A stretch of 64,000 nucleotides of DNA, taken from positions 248,001-312,000 of the forward strand of contig NZ_QWGR01000002.1 of the NCBI RefSeq assembly GCF_003576475.1, read 5' to 3'. The position numbers and the translations under genes were made by a program. Below are positions 24,611-31,739 of this stretch, in pieces; the stretch's first letter is position 1, and every line of letters begins with the position of its first letter. Source of the stretch: Maribellus luteus (GTDB lineage Bacteria; Bacteroidota; Bacteroidia; Bacteroidales; Prolixibacteraceae). The notes under the pieces were generated by a model that did not search any database, was not told the origin of the DNA, and was given only the letters and a program-made list of their open reading frames with translations.

Positions 24611-25327
24611 TTAACGAATTCCCGAAGGGGCTTCAATAACTACTTCCTTTACAATTGCAGTAGGTGAAAGTTGGAGCAGGTACCGGATGGTCTTAAAAAG
24701 ATCTTCCGGTTGGATCATTTCTTCGGCTTTTAAGGGAGTTCCCGCGTCGAGAGCCATTTGCGTATTTACCCAGCCCGGGCAAAGCGCTGTTACTTTTATC
24801 CCTTTGGGCGTAAGTTCGTGGTACAACGATTCATTAAGCCCCAGCATTCCGAATTTGGATGCACAATAACCTCCGCTGCCTGCATATCCTGTTTTCCCCG
24901 AACGCGAAGCAATGTTAAAAATATAGCCGCTTCCCTGGTGCTCCATCCACGGAACCACTTCTTTGGTGAGAGTGAATTGTGCCGTAAGATTGGTGTTTAG
25001 CATAGTTTGAAACTCACTTTCTGCCAGTTCCAATGTACCGTCGAAATACACACCGGCGTTGTTGACCAGCACGTCGATCCGGCCAAACTGTGAGATAACA
25101 GATTGTATGGTTTCCTTCATTTTAGGGGTGTCGGTAACATCCAGTTGAAAGATGACCGGTGCCAACCCTCCGTTGTTCACGATTTCAGCAGCCACCTGCT
25201 CCAGGTTTTTCCGGTTGCGGCCGATCAGCACGGTTTGGTAGTTCATTTCTGCCAGTCCGTACGCGATAGCCTCCCCAATCCCTTTGCCTGCTCCCGTAAT
25301 TACAGCAATTCGGTTTTCGATAATCAT
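24611..25327 (-). CDS. SDR-family oxidoreductase
   Basis: A 238-residue classical short-chain dehydrogenase. The cofactor motif TGAGKGIGEAIA is at about residues 11-22, NNAG near 86, the catalytic Ser in NIASRSGKTG, and YCASKFG carries Tyr and Lys. A longer frame upstream is open but lacks family character; the ATG at 25327 places the Rossmann motif correctly. The substrate is unknown. With the YiaK-like and TIM-barrel genes it may act on sugar acids, although FabG-like ketone reduction is equally compatible. Confidence 0.85.
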   Translation of the reverse strand: MIIENRIAVITGAGKGIGEAIAYGLAEMNYQTVLIGRNRKNLEQVAAEIVNNGGLAPVIFQLDVTDTPKMKETIQSVISQFGRIDVLVNNAGVYFDGTLELAESEFQTMLNTNLTAQFTLTKEVVPWMEHQGSGYIFNIASRSGKTGYAGSGGYCASKFGMLGLNESLYHELTPKGIKVTALCPGWVNTQMALDAGTPLKAEEMIQPEDLFKTIRYLLQLSPTAIVKEVVIEAPSGIR

Positions 25328-25392
25328 AAGCTGTTTTTTCCGAAAGATACAATCAGAAGTTTTGAAATAAAAATTGAAGGACGGGGAGATAA

Positions 25393-26088
25393 CTATTTCT
25401 CCTCCAGCATAAACCCGCTTCCGTGAATGTTGCGGATTTCGATGTTGGGGTCGTCTTTCAGGTATTTCCGGAGTTTGGTGATAAAGACATCCATGCTGCG
25501 GGCTGTAAAGTAGCCGTCGTCGCCCCATATTTTTCGAAGGGCTGTTTCGCGGCTCAGCAGTTCGTTTTTGTTTTGGCAAAGCAGCTTTAACAGATCGGCT
25601 TCTTTGGGCGAGAGCTTTTGTTGTTCGTGGTCGCGGCTGATGGTGCGCAAACGGGCGTCAAATTCATACGAACCGATGGTGAAAAACGGACGATCGGGCG
25701 GCGTTTCTACCGACTGCCGTTTAATGATCGCCTGAATTTTGCACAGCAGCACCTCGGTATCAAAAGGCTTGGTAATGTAGTCGTCGGCACCTGCGTTGTA
25801 GCCTTTCAGAATGTCTTCTTTCAGCGTTTTGGCGGTTAGAAAAACCAGCGGAATGTCCTTGTTCAGCTTTCGGATTTCGGTGGCAAGGGTAAAGCCGTCG
25901 ATGTTGGGGAGCATCACATCCAGGATCGCAATCTGGTATTCGCCGGCCCTGAATCTTTCCACCGCGTGTTTCCCGTCGTCCACCCACGTAACTTCGTAGT
26001 CGTTGATTTCGAGATACGATTTTAACACCGCCCCAAAGCTGAGGTCGTCTTCTACCAGGAATATGTGTTGTTTTGCTGTCATTGTCAT
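25393..26088 (-). CDS. OmpR-family response regulator (RprY-like)
   Basis: A 231-residue DNA-binding response regulator. The receiver domain (about 6-120) has the acidic pair EDD, the phosphorylatable Asp in AILDVMLPNIDG, Thr in FLTAK and Lys in YITKPFD. A winged-helix domain (about 133-230) ends with ARSMDVFITKLRKYLKDDP and GSGFMLEEK. Its similarity in style to Bacteroides RprY, and the kinase next door, suggest an RprX/RprY-type system. The phased TTAAC boxes at 28.15 kb are its most obvious candidate target. Alternative start two codons downstream (MTAK). Confidence 0.9.
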   Translation of the reverse strand: MTMTAKQHIFLVEDDLSFGAVLKSYLEINDYEVTWVDDGKHAVERFRAGEYQIAILDVMLPNIDGFTLATEIRKLNKDIPLVFLTAKTLKEDILKGYNAGADDYITKPFDTEVLLCKIQAIIKRQSVETPPDRPFFTIGSYEFDARLRTISRDHEQQKLSPKEADLLKLLCQNKNELLSRETALRKIWGDDGYFTARSMDVFITKLRKYLKDDPNIEIRNIHGSGFMLEEK

Positions 26089-26137
26089 CTTGGTTCACTC
26101 CCCGGTTAAAACCGGATAGGATGTCCGAAAAACAAAT

Positions 26138-26239
26138 TTCACGCAAAGTACGCTAAGGTTTTGCCCAAAGAACGCAAAATCAGAAACGGTAGTGAATACT
26201 CTGCGATCTTGGCGCTTCTTTTATGTCTTTGCGAGAACC
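26138..26239. repeat. imperfect inverted intergenic repeat
   Basis: TTTCACGCAAAGTACGCTAAG at the left and, read on the other strand, TTCTCGCAAAGACATAAAAG at the right flank a middle part with AACGCAAAA and CTGCGATCTT. The whole is built from CGCAAAG words on both strands. It fills most of the 265-bp gap between kinase and regulator. It looks like the dispersed, non-coding inverted repeats common between Bacteroidota genes. Confidence 0.5.
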
Positions 26240-26353
26240 TTATTTTATATGCTTTAGTAACATCTTCAATTTTTATTTTTGTTGTCAGCTCCGGAATCTA
26301 TTTGCCGGTTTAATTTTGCCGGGTCAATTTCTCCTCCTGCAGGCGGTGGTCCC

Positions 26354-28108
26354 TTACTCCCTCACAAAAGGTAAAAATACATCAAATTTGCTTCCTTTCC
26401 CGGGTTCGCTCTGTACGCTGATGTTTCCGCGGTTGGCCTCCAGTACAGCTTTTACATAGCTGAGTCCCAGTCCAAAACCTTTTACGTTGTGAATATTGCC
26501 ACTGGTTTGCCGGTAAAAGCGTTCAAATATTTTCGATTGCACCGTTTTGCTCATCCCAATCCCTTTGTCCTCTACCGAAACCAGAACGCCGTTGTGCTGG
26601 TTACGTGTCCGCACTTTTATTTCCGGCACATCGGCCGAGTATTTATTGGCATTGTCGATGAGGTTGTACACCACGTTGGTGCAATGATTCCGGTCGGTGG
26701 TGATCATCGGGTTGGGGGCCTGCAGGTCGAGGTCGATTTTGCCGCCCCGCTTTTCCACTTGCAGAATAATTCCCTGCACCGCGTCTTTGATCAGTTCGTG
26801 CACATCAATCGCTTCCCAGTTAAATTCAAAGTCTTTCCGGTCGAGCCGGGCAATGGTCAGTATATCTTCCACCTGCCGGTTCATCCGGTTGTTTTCCTTT
26901 TTGATCATGCCCGCAAAATACCGGATGCGTTCCGTGTCGCCCAGCACTTTCTCGTTGGTGATCGAGTCGGTGGCTACCGAAATGGTGGCAATCGGTGTTT
27001 TAAATTCGTGGGTCATGTTATTGATAAAATCCGACTTCATTTCCGAAATCTTCTTTTGCCGTAAAATGTAGAAGATACTGAGTGCAAACGTGGTCAGGAT
27101 AAACAACGAGAACAGGAACGAAGCCACCAGCAGCCAGTTGAGCGAGCGGTAAATAAACCCGCTTTTCCCGGGGAAGCTAACCGCCAGTTTCAGGTTCTTC
27201 TGGAAAATATCGTTGGGGTAAAGTTCTGCCTGGAAGCCCGAATGAACCACCGCTACCGAGTCGCTCACCCCAAGGGGAAACTCAGCATTGCTGTCGCGGA
27301 GGATTGCAAACTCAAAATCAAGCGGAATACTGCTTTCTTCCAGTTCTTTTTTGAGGGTTTCGGAAACCAGCTGCGCGTCAATTTTCCGCACATCCCATGT
27401 CGACACTTCTGTCACCATCCGGTTGGCCAGTTTTTTCAGGCTGCCGGCTTTAAAATGAATACGCTGCGAAAGATCGGGGCGCAGTATCTTAAAGGTATCC
27501 AGGTCGGTAAGCAGCGAGTCGATTTTTAGGGTACTGATCGTATACAGCGAATCCATATCGGTGAAAAGGGTGTCCTGCCTCACAAACACCGTGGCATTCG
27601 AACGGGTGTTGTTCCCGGCAATTACCACATGGTTGCTGGTTGACGACGAAGTGCTTACGTTGTACGAAAATGTTTGCGTGCTTTGGGTCGAGTCGCTTTT
27701 CGTTTTTATTTCAATCAGCGCGTTCTTTTTGTCGGGACTTACCTGCCGGATGATCTGAACCGGTTTCCCGGAAGGCCGGGGTGGAGGGCGGGTAACTACT
27801 TTTAACGATTCGGGTTGGCTTTTCCACTCAAACTCGGTGTCCACATCAAAATCCATATTGAGAGTGGTAGCGTGGGACGGCATGCGAAATACCGAGTCGT
27901 CCGAAAATATCATTTCGTTTACAATGCCCAGGTTCTGGACGTCCTCCAGTCGGTTTACCGTGCGGATCAGTGCTTCGTTCACACTGCGCCCAAACATTTC
28001 ATTTTTTACCCTGACGGCCTGGTTCATCCAAACCAGCTGAACGGCAATAATCCCCAAAATGGAAATCCCCATCAACACAATCAGTCCGGTAAATAATTTT
28101 TTGTTCAT
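26354..28108 (-). CDS. sensor histidine kinase (RprX-like)
   Basis: A 584-residue membrane kinase. Two helices (about 7-27 and 326-350) enclose a large periplasmic sensor region of about 300 residues. The HisKA box NNMTHEFKTPIATIS places the phosphorylated His near residue 366. The ATPase domain has NLIDNANKYS (N box), VEDKGIGMS (G1) and GFGLGLSYVKAV (G2). No HAMP domain is evident. It is transcribed ahead of the response regulator gene, 265 bp away, and divergently from a secreted protein gene. The signal sensed is unknown. Confidence 0.92.
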   Translation of the reverse strand: MNKKLFTGLIVLMGISILGIIAVQLVWMNQAVRVKNEMFGRSVNEALIRTVNRLEDVQNLGIVNEMIFSDDSVFRMPSHATTLNMDFDVDTEFEWKSQPESLKVVTRPPPRPSGKPVQIIRQVSPDKKNALIEIKTKSDSTQSTQTFSYNVSTSSSTSNHVVIAGNNTRSNATVFVRQDTLFTDMDSLYTISTLKIDSLLTDLDTFKILRPDLSQRIHFKAGSLKKLANRMVTEVSTWDVRKIDAQLVSETLKKELEESSIPLDFEFAILRDSNAEFPLGVSDSVAVVHSGFQAELYPNDIFQKNLKLAVSFPGKSGFIYRSLNWLLVASFLFSLFILTTFALSIFYILRQKKISEMKSDFINNMTHEFKTPIATISVATDSITNEKVLGDTERIRYFAGMIKKENNRMNRQVEDILTIARLDRKDFEFNWEAIDVHELIKDAVQGIILQVEKRGGKIDLDLQAPNPMITTDRNHCTNVVYNLIDNANKYSADVPEIKVRTRNQHNGVLVSVEDKGIGMSKTVQSKIFERFYRQTSGNIHNVKGFGLGLSYVKAVLEANRGNISVQSEPGKGSKFDVFLPFVRE

Positions 28109-28147
28109 GTTTCAAATATAGTTATTTGAGCAGGGCAAAAACCGGTT

Positions 28148-28184
28148 TTAACTTTTCCTTAACAGAGTTTAACCTGGCTTTAAC
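28148..28184 (+). promoter_or_regulatory. four phased TTAAC direct repeats (probable OmpR-type operator)
   Basis: TTAAC occurs at 28148, 28159, 28169 and 28180, steps of 11, 10 and 11 bp, so all face one side of the helix. Three of the four read TTTAAC. OmpR/PhoB/PhoP-type regulators bind such head-to-tail repeats with an 11-bp beat. The block ends 23 bp before the -7 box TATCTTTG at 28208 and occupies the place of a -33 element, consistent with activation of the gene at 28247. It also lies 40 bp upstream of the kinase start, so autoregulation is possible. Confidence 0.65.
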
Positions 28185-28207
28185 TGATTGGCAGGCAGCC
28201 TTCCATC

Positions 28208-28215
28208 TATCTTTG
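28208..28215 (+). promoter_or_regulatory. -7 box of the secreted acidic protein gene
   Basis: TATCTTTG is an exact TAnnTTTG, 31 bp before the ATG at 28247. No good -33 box is present; the TTAAC repeats occupy that position. Confidence 0.5.
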
Positions 28216-28246
28216 TTTGCAGGAAAACAATTCAAAAAATAACAAC

Positions 28247-29143
28247 ATGAAGAACATTTTATCGGCAAGCGGAATTTTGGTACTGACAGTTTTATTGACC
28301 TCGGCTGTTTCGATCGGGGAAATGCCACAGGACCCGCCCCGCGGGAAAAAACACATTCAACTCACGAAAATCGACAACAAGGGAAATAAAACCGAACTGG
28401 ATACGGTACTAAATGCCGGGGAAGTTTTTGTGTGGAACGGCGATACCATCGGCCACGACAAGGAAATGCAGTGGATGGCCAAAGAAGGAAAGTTTATGTT
28501 CGACTCCGACATGGATTTTGACTTCGACTTTGATACCGATTCCATTCATAAGATATTTATAAGCAAGGCAGGCGATCTTTCGGGTTCCAAAATAATTTCA
28601 TTCTTCTGTGATGAGGACTCTGCCCGGCAGTACAAGGTGAAAATGATTGCTTCGGGCGACGACCGGGAGCTTATGGAATGGACCAGTAAAGGTAGTAACA
28701 ACCTGATGGGCGCTCCTTTTGCAGGGCCTAAAATGATGATGATGCGCAGCGGTGCCAACGGAAATGTGATCGATCTGAGCGATCCCGGAATTATTTCGTT
28801 TGAGAAAAAAGAACTAAAAGACGGCCGCGAAAAGATCACCATCATCCGTGAGAAACCATCGGGCGAAGCAATGGAAGTGCACGAGGAGATCGTGATTCCC
28901 GGGGCGCCGGTGATGATGCACAGCGGACTGCCGCACAAAGCCAAAACCATTCAGGTAATTGCAGGCGACGATGGCAAAGTGGAGATCATTGAAGACGGCA
29001 AACAAATTCACGTGGAAGAAATGAGCGAAGACGTGAAAGTGATTGAAAAAGACGGTAAAAAGATCGTGATTCGCAAAACCCGCGAAGGCGACGAAGTAAA
29101 AGTAAACGTAGAAGTAGAACAGAAGCAGAAAGAAGAGAAATAA
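28247..29143 (+). CDS. secreted protein of unknown function, probable target of the adjacent two-component system
   Basis: A 298-residue exported protein. I start at the ATG at 28247, giving signal peptide NILSASGILVLTVLLTSAVS. Features include an acidic-aromatic stretch DSDMDFDFDFDTDS near residues 85-98, a methionine-rich GPKMMMMRSG, and a charged C-terminal half in which short segments repeat (REKITIIREKPSG; KTIQVIAGDDGKVEIIEDGK; VKVIEKDGKKIVIRK), suggesting a beta-solenoid or repeated beta-hairpins. I recognise no family. It is divergent from the kinase with an OmpR-type operator between, and ends in a terminator, so it is a single-gene unit. Confidence 0.75.
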   Translation: MKNILSASGILVLTVLLTSAVSIGEMPQDPPRGKKHIQLTKIDNKGNKTELDTVLNAGEVFVWNGDTIGHDKEMQWMAKEGKFMFDSDMDFDFDFDTDSIHKIFISKAGDLSGSKIISFFCDEDSARQYKVKMIASGDDRELMEWTSKGSNNLMGAPFAGPKMMMMRSGANGNVIDLSDPGIISFEKKELKDGREKITIIREKPSGEAMEVHEEIVIPGAPVMMHSGLPHKAKTIQVIAGDDGKVEIIEDGKQIHVEEMSEDVKVIEKDGKKIVIRKTREGDEVKVNVEVEQKQKEEK

Positions 29144-29161
29144 TTAAACAGCAAACAGTGC

Positions 29162-29204
29162 AAAAGGCCGGGCTTCCCTTGTTGGAATACCGGCCTTTCT
29201 TTTT
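29162..29204 (+). terminator. intrinsic terminator
   Basis: AAAGGCCGG and CCGGCCTTT form a 9-bp stem around an 18-nt loop, followed by a short T run, 20 bp after the preceding stop. Confidence 0.8.
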
Positions 29205-29316
29205 AGAATGACGCGGGTGCGGCCCCGCAAAGAAGTTAGCGCCGAAGGCAAAAACCGTTTTTTCGCCGTAACTTTTATCTCCCGAAAGCAGGCAACACTT
29301 TTAAAAGGAGGTAGCT

Positions 29317-30087
29317 ATGAAAACCATTTTACTGTTCATGCTGGCAATGATTGTTCTCGGGGCTTCGGCCCAGAAAAACGTGGTGATCGATCAAGACCTG
29401 GCCGATAACTCGGAGCCGTTGAAAGTTAAGATCGGCGTACAAAGCATGGGGAAAGTTGCCAAATACAAATTTGGCGGGTACGCGGTAACCGAAAGCAAAA
29501 ACGGCTGGACCACCACCCGCGGGAAGTCAAATTTCTGGGGCACGCGCGAAGAAAGCACCACCCGCAACAAGTTCTCGTTTACCCTCGATGACGGCAAGTC
29601 GAACACCGCCCGTGTTAATGCCGCAACCGATGTAAAGGTGCAACTCAAAAACAGTCTGGAGCTTTTTTCGGGGTTTTACCTGGGCGACGACGAACTGCAA
29701 CTGGCGCAGCATAATTTCTCGGCATCCATTATCCTGAACAACGACACCACCCACCTTTGGCTCTTGTTTATGAAAAAGTCGGCGGGCACTGAATCGGACG
29801 AACCCGGTGGCGCTGTGCTTACCAACGGGCAGCGAAAGATCCTGATTGTTTCGGCTACTTCGGAAAAGGAGGGGGAACACCGGCAAATGCTCCCGGCACG
29901 GGGTTACCAGTTTCGCGAAGGCGAACAAACGCTCTCGGCCATTCAGTACCTGGGCGCGGGAGTGCTGGGCATGAACAAAAGCATTGTTTGGCTGCACAAG
30001 GGCCTCGATGAGGATACAAAACTGGTGCTTGCCGCCGCCATGACGGCCCTTCTTCAAAATGAAATGACCGCCATTACCCTCGATTAA
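29317..30087 (+). CDS. secreted protein of unknown function with strong ribosome binding site
   Basis: A 256-residue protein with signal peptide TILLFMLAMIVLGASAQ. The mature part begins with conserved-looking KNVVIDQDLADNSEPLKVK, then beta-like segments and a helical end (LVLAAAMTALLQNEMTAITL). A perfect AGGAGGT lies 5 bp before the ATG, which is exceptional in Bacteroidota and suggests high expression or foreign origin. I do not recognise a family. Monocistronic in appearance. Confidence 0.7.
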   Translation: MKTILLFMLAMIVLGASAQKNVVIDQDLADNSEPLKVKIGVQSMGKVAKYKFGGYAVTESKNGWTTTRGKSNFWGTREESTTRNKFSFTLDDGKSNTARVNAATDVKVQLKNSLELFSGFYLGDDELQLAQHNFSASIILNNDTTHLWLLFMKKSAGTESDEPGGAVLTNGQRKILIVSATSEKEGEHRQMLPARGYQFREGEQTLSAIQYLGAGVLGMNKSIVWLHKGLDEDTKLVLAAAMTALLQNEMTAITLD

Positions 30088-30551
30088 AATGGGGCAGAAG
30101 CCCGGCTTGTTTTGCCTCCCGGGTAACTTGTTTGAGGGACACATCCGGCAGGCAAAAAGGAGTCTTTTCGGTTCCGTTTTGGCAAATTTTTCCCACATAG
30201 AGAAAGGCAAATGCTTAACAAAATATTTACTTCGTTGAAAAACAGTGACTAAGGATTTTTGGCCTGTTACTTGCTTTACTCTTCCCGTCCATGATAAAAA
30301 AGAGATAAAAAATAGGGGGAAAGCGACTTCTGTATTTATGATTGGTTTTGTGTTTAGGGGTTTGTAAATTATCAATCATCTTCAAAAAGCGTCCATAGCT
30401 TTCCCCTCTTTTCTTTTTTCCGGATTCTATCATCTTAACTTTTTATTGAATAAGCATTGTCCTGCCAGGGGGATAATAAGTGTGTTTTCATTTGAAATGA
30501 AGCGGTATGTTGAGGTATTTCCTAATGCTGTTTTTAACCGCTTTCAGTTAT

Positions 30552-30643
30552 GGGCTAAAGCCCGTTCACAGGAATACGCACTAACCCCAGGCTTAAGCCT
30601 GGGGTTAATGCACCCGGACCGCCTCCGGGCTTCAGCCCCGGTC
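30552..30643. repeat. cluster of three REP-like palindromes
   Basis: Three dyads share the core GGCTNNAGCC: GGGCTAAAGCCC (30552-30563), a perfect 26-bp palindrome centred on AGGCTTAAGCCT with arms extending to TAACCCC/GGGGTTA (30582-30607), and GGGCTTCAGCCC with outer GACCG/CGGTC (30617-30643). Their centres are 37 and 38 bp apart. This fits a REP/BIME-like non-autonomous element, presumably moved by a transposase elsewhere in the genome. Confidence 0.7.
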
Positions 30644-30669
30644 ATGCTTCATCGCTCTTTCCGCCCTTG

Positions 30670-30774
30670 GCTCCCTGCTCTCTGCTCTCTGCCCTTTGCC
30701 CTCTGCTCTCTGCCCTCTGCTCTCTGCTCCCTGCTCTCTGCCCTTCGCCCTTCGCCCTTCGCCCTCTGCCTTTC
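30670..30774. repeat. heptanucleotide tandem repeat (GCYCYYY)x15
   Basis: Fifteen seven-base units of the form GCYCYYY follow without a break: GCTCCCT, GCTCTCT (twice), GCCCTTT, GCCCTCT, GCTCTCT, GCCCTCT and so on, with GCCCTTC three times. One strand is pure pyrimidine except for one G per unit. Units vary, so this is an old tract or one homogenised by slippage. It lies 155 bp upstream of the next gene. Confidence 0.9.
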
Positions 30775-30928
30775 CTCTCTTACCTGCTGTAAAACATTGC
30801 ATTACAGAAATTACTGCCGTAACTTCAACTTTGGTTAGTGCTATTGAACCTTCGGCACGCGAATCCGTTTCCTGCAGATGGTTTTTAGCCGCCCTGACAT
30901 CCATTTATTAACTTAAAATTTAAGTGTT

Positions 30929-31675
30929 ATGCCCAGTAAAACAGAATCAGGCCACGCTATTAACGTGGCAACCTTCAACGATTTAATTTCGTTCGTAAAC
31001 GGCTACGGAAGTGCCTACAACCCATCGAACGAGGCCCTTGCCCTGCCACAGTTGCAGACCCTTGCCGCCAGTGCCGGCACCCTGCTCGATGCGGTGTATA
31101 CCGCACAGGCGCCGTACAATGCCGCCGTTGCCGCCCGCGAGGTGGCTTTTGCTCCCTTAAGCAAGCTGGTTACACGGGTAATGAGCTTCCTGAAAGCTTC
31201 GGGCGTTACCCCCGAAGTGTACGACAGCGTGTTAACCGTAGCGCGTAAGATTAAAGGAGCCCGGGCTTCGGCCAAACCCAAAACAGTGCCCGCCGATGGG
31301 GGAGAAGAACCCGTTGCGGAAGTCAGAACTGTGTCGAGTTCGCAAATGAGCTACGACAGCCGCGAAGAAAACTTCGGCCGCTTTATCCAGCTGCTGGCCG
31401 CCATTCCGCAGTATGCCCCCAACGAAGAAGAACTGCAGGTGGCCACCCTTACCGCGCAGGGCGAAGACCTGAAAGCAAAGAATGCGGCAGTGATCAATGC
31501 CAGCGTTCCGCTAAGCAACGCCCGCATTGCCCGCGACGAAGTGTTGTACACGCCCGTAAGCGGCCTGTGCGACATAGCGCTAACCGTGAAAAGTTATGTA
31601 ATGGCAGTGTTTGGTGCATCGAGCCCGCAGTACAAACAAATAGGCAAGCTGCGTTTTACAAAACAGAAGATTTAA
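30929..31675 (+). CDS. unknown protein with internal duplication
   Basis: A 248-residue soluble protein, no signal peptide, alanine-rich and mostly helical. The two halves are related: FNDLISFVNGYGSAYNPSNE (residue 16 on) aligns with FGRFIQLLAAIPQYAPNEEE (about 150 on); AAREVAFAPLSKLVTRVMSF with IARDEVLYTPVSGLCDIALT; and ASGVTPEVYDSVLTVARKIK with GASSPQYKQIGKLRFTK. Each unit thus ends in a short [AV]xGxxxPxxY motif. A charged linker (about 115-145) joins them. I have the impression of a Bacteroidota-restricted family but know no function. Confidence 0.75.
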   Translation: MPSKTESGHAINVATFNDLISFVNGYGSAYNPSNEALALPQLQTLAASAGTLLDAVYTAQAPYNAAVAAREVAFAPLSKLVTRVMSFLKASGVTPEVYDSVLTVARKIKGARASAKPKTVPADGGEEPVAEVRTVSSSQMSYDSREENFGRFIQLLAAIPQYAPNEEELQVATLTAQGEDLKAKNAAVINASVPLSNARIARDEVLYTPVSGLCDIALTVKSYVMAVFGASSPQYKQIGKLRFTKQKI

Positions 31676-31687
31676 CTGCAACAGATA

Positions 31688-31713
31688 AACCCGGTTGTGC
31701 AAACAGCCGGGTT
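31688..31713 (+). other. hairpin after the duplicated-domain gene
   Basis: AACCCGGTTGT, GCAA, ACAGCCGGGTT is an 11-bp stem with one G-T pair, 12 bp after the stop. There is no T tract, so it may be a mRNA 3'-end stabiliser, not an intrinsic terminator. Confidence 0.55.
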
Positions 31714-31739
31714 GACTCTCCATTAGAGCTCCATAAACT

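Larger units (their letters stand above)
30088..30928. other. 841-bp gene-free stretch
   Basis: No convincing gene. Frames that stay open here (for example 29527-30375 leftward and 30446-30838 rightward) are low-complexity or antisense to a real gene. The stretch holds three palindromic REP-like units (30552-30643), a heptanucleotide tract (30670-30774) and, just before the next gene, a 15-bp palindrome ACTTAAA-A-TTTAAGT (30911-30925). Confidence 0.7.

Noticed and set aside
28113-28120. TATATTTG as promoter of the histidine kinase
   Set aside because: It would place the transcription start at the ATG itself and no -33 element is at a normal distance; possible only for a leaderless mRNA, so not listed as a feature.
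29527-30375. 282-codon leftward frame
   Set aside because: It is antisense to the secreted protein gene at 29317, with no recognisable domain and no upstream signal; the plus-strand gene has a signal peptide and a strong ribosome site.
30446-30838. 130-codon frame with leucine/cysteine/serine-rich C-terminus
   Set aside because: The sequence is the translation of REP-like palindromes and the heptanucleotide tract; no signal, domain or upstream site supports it.
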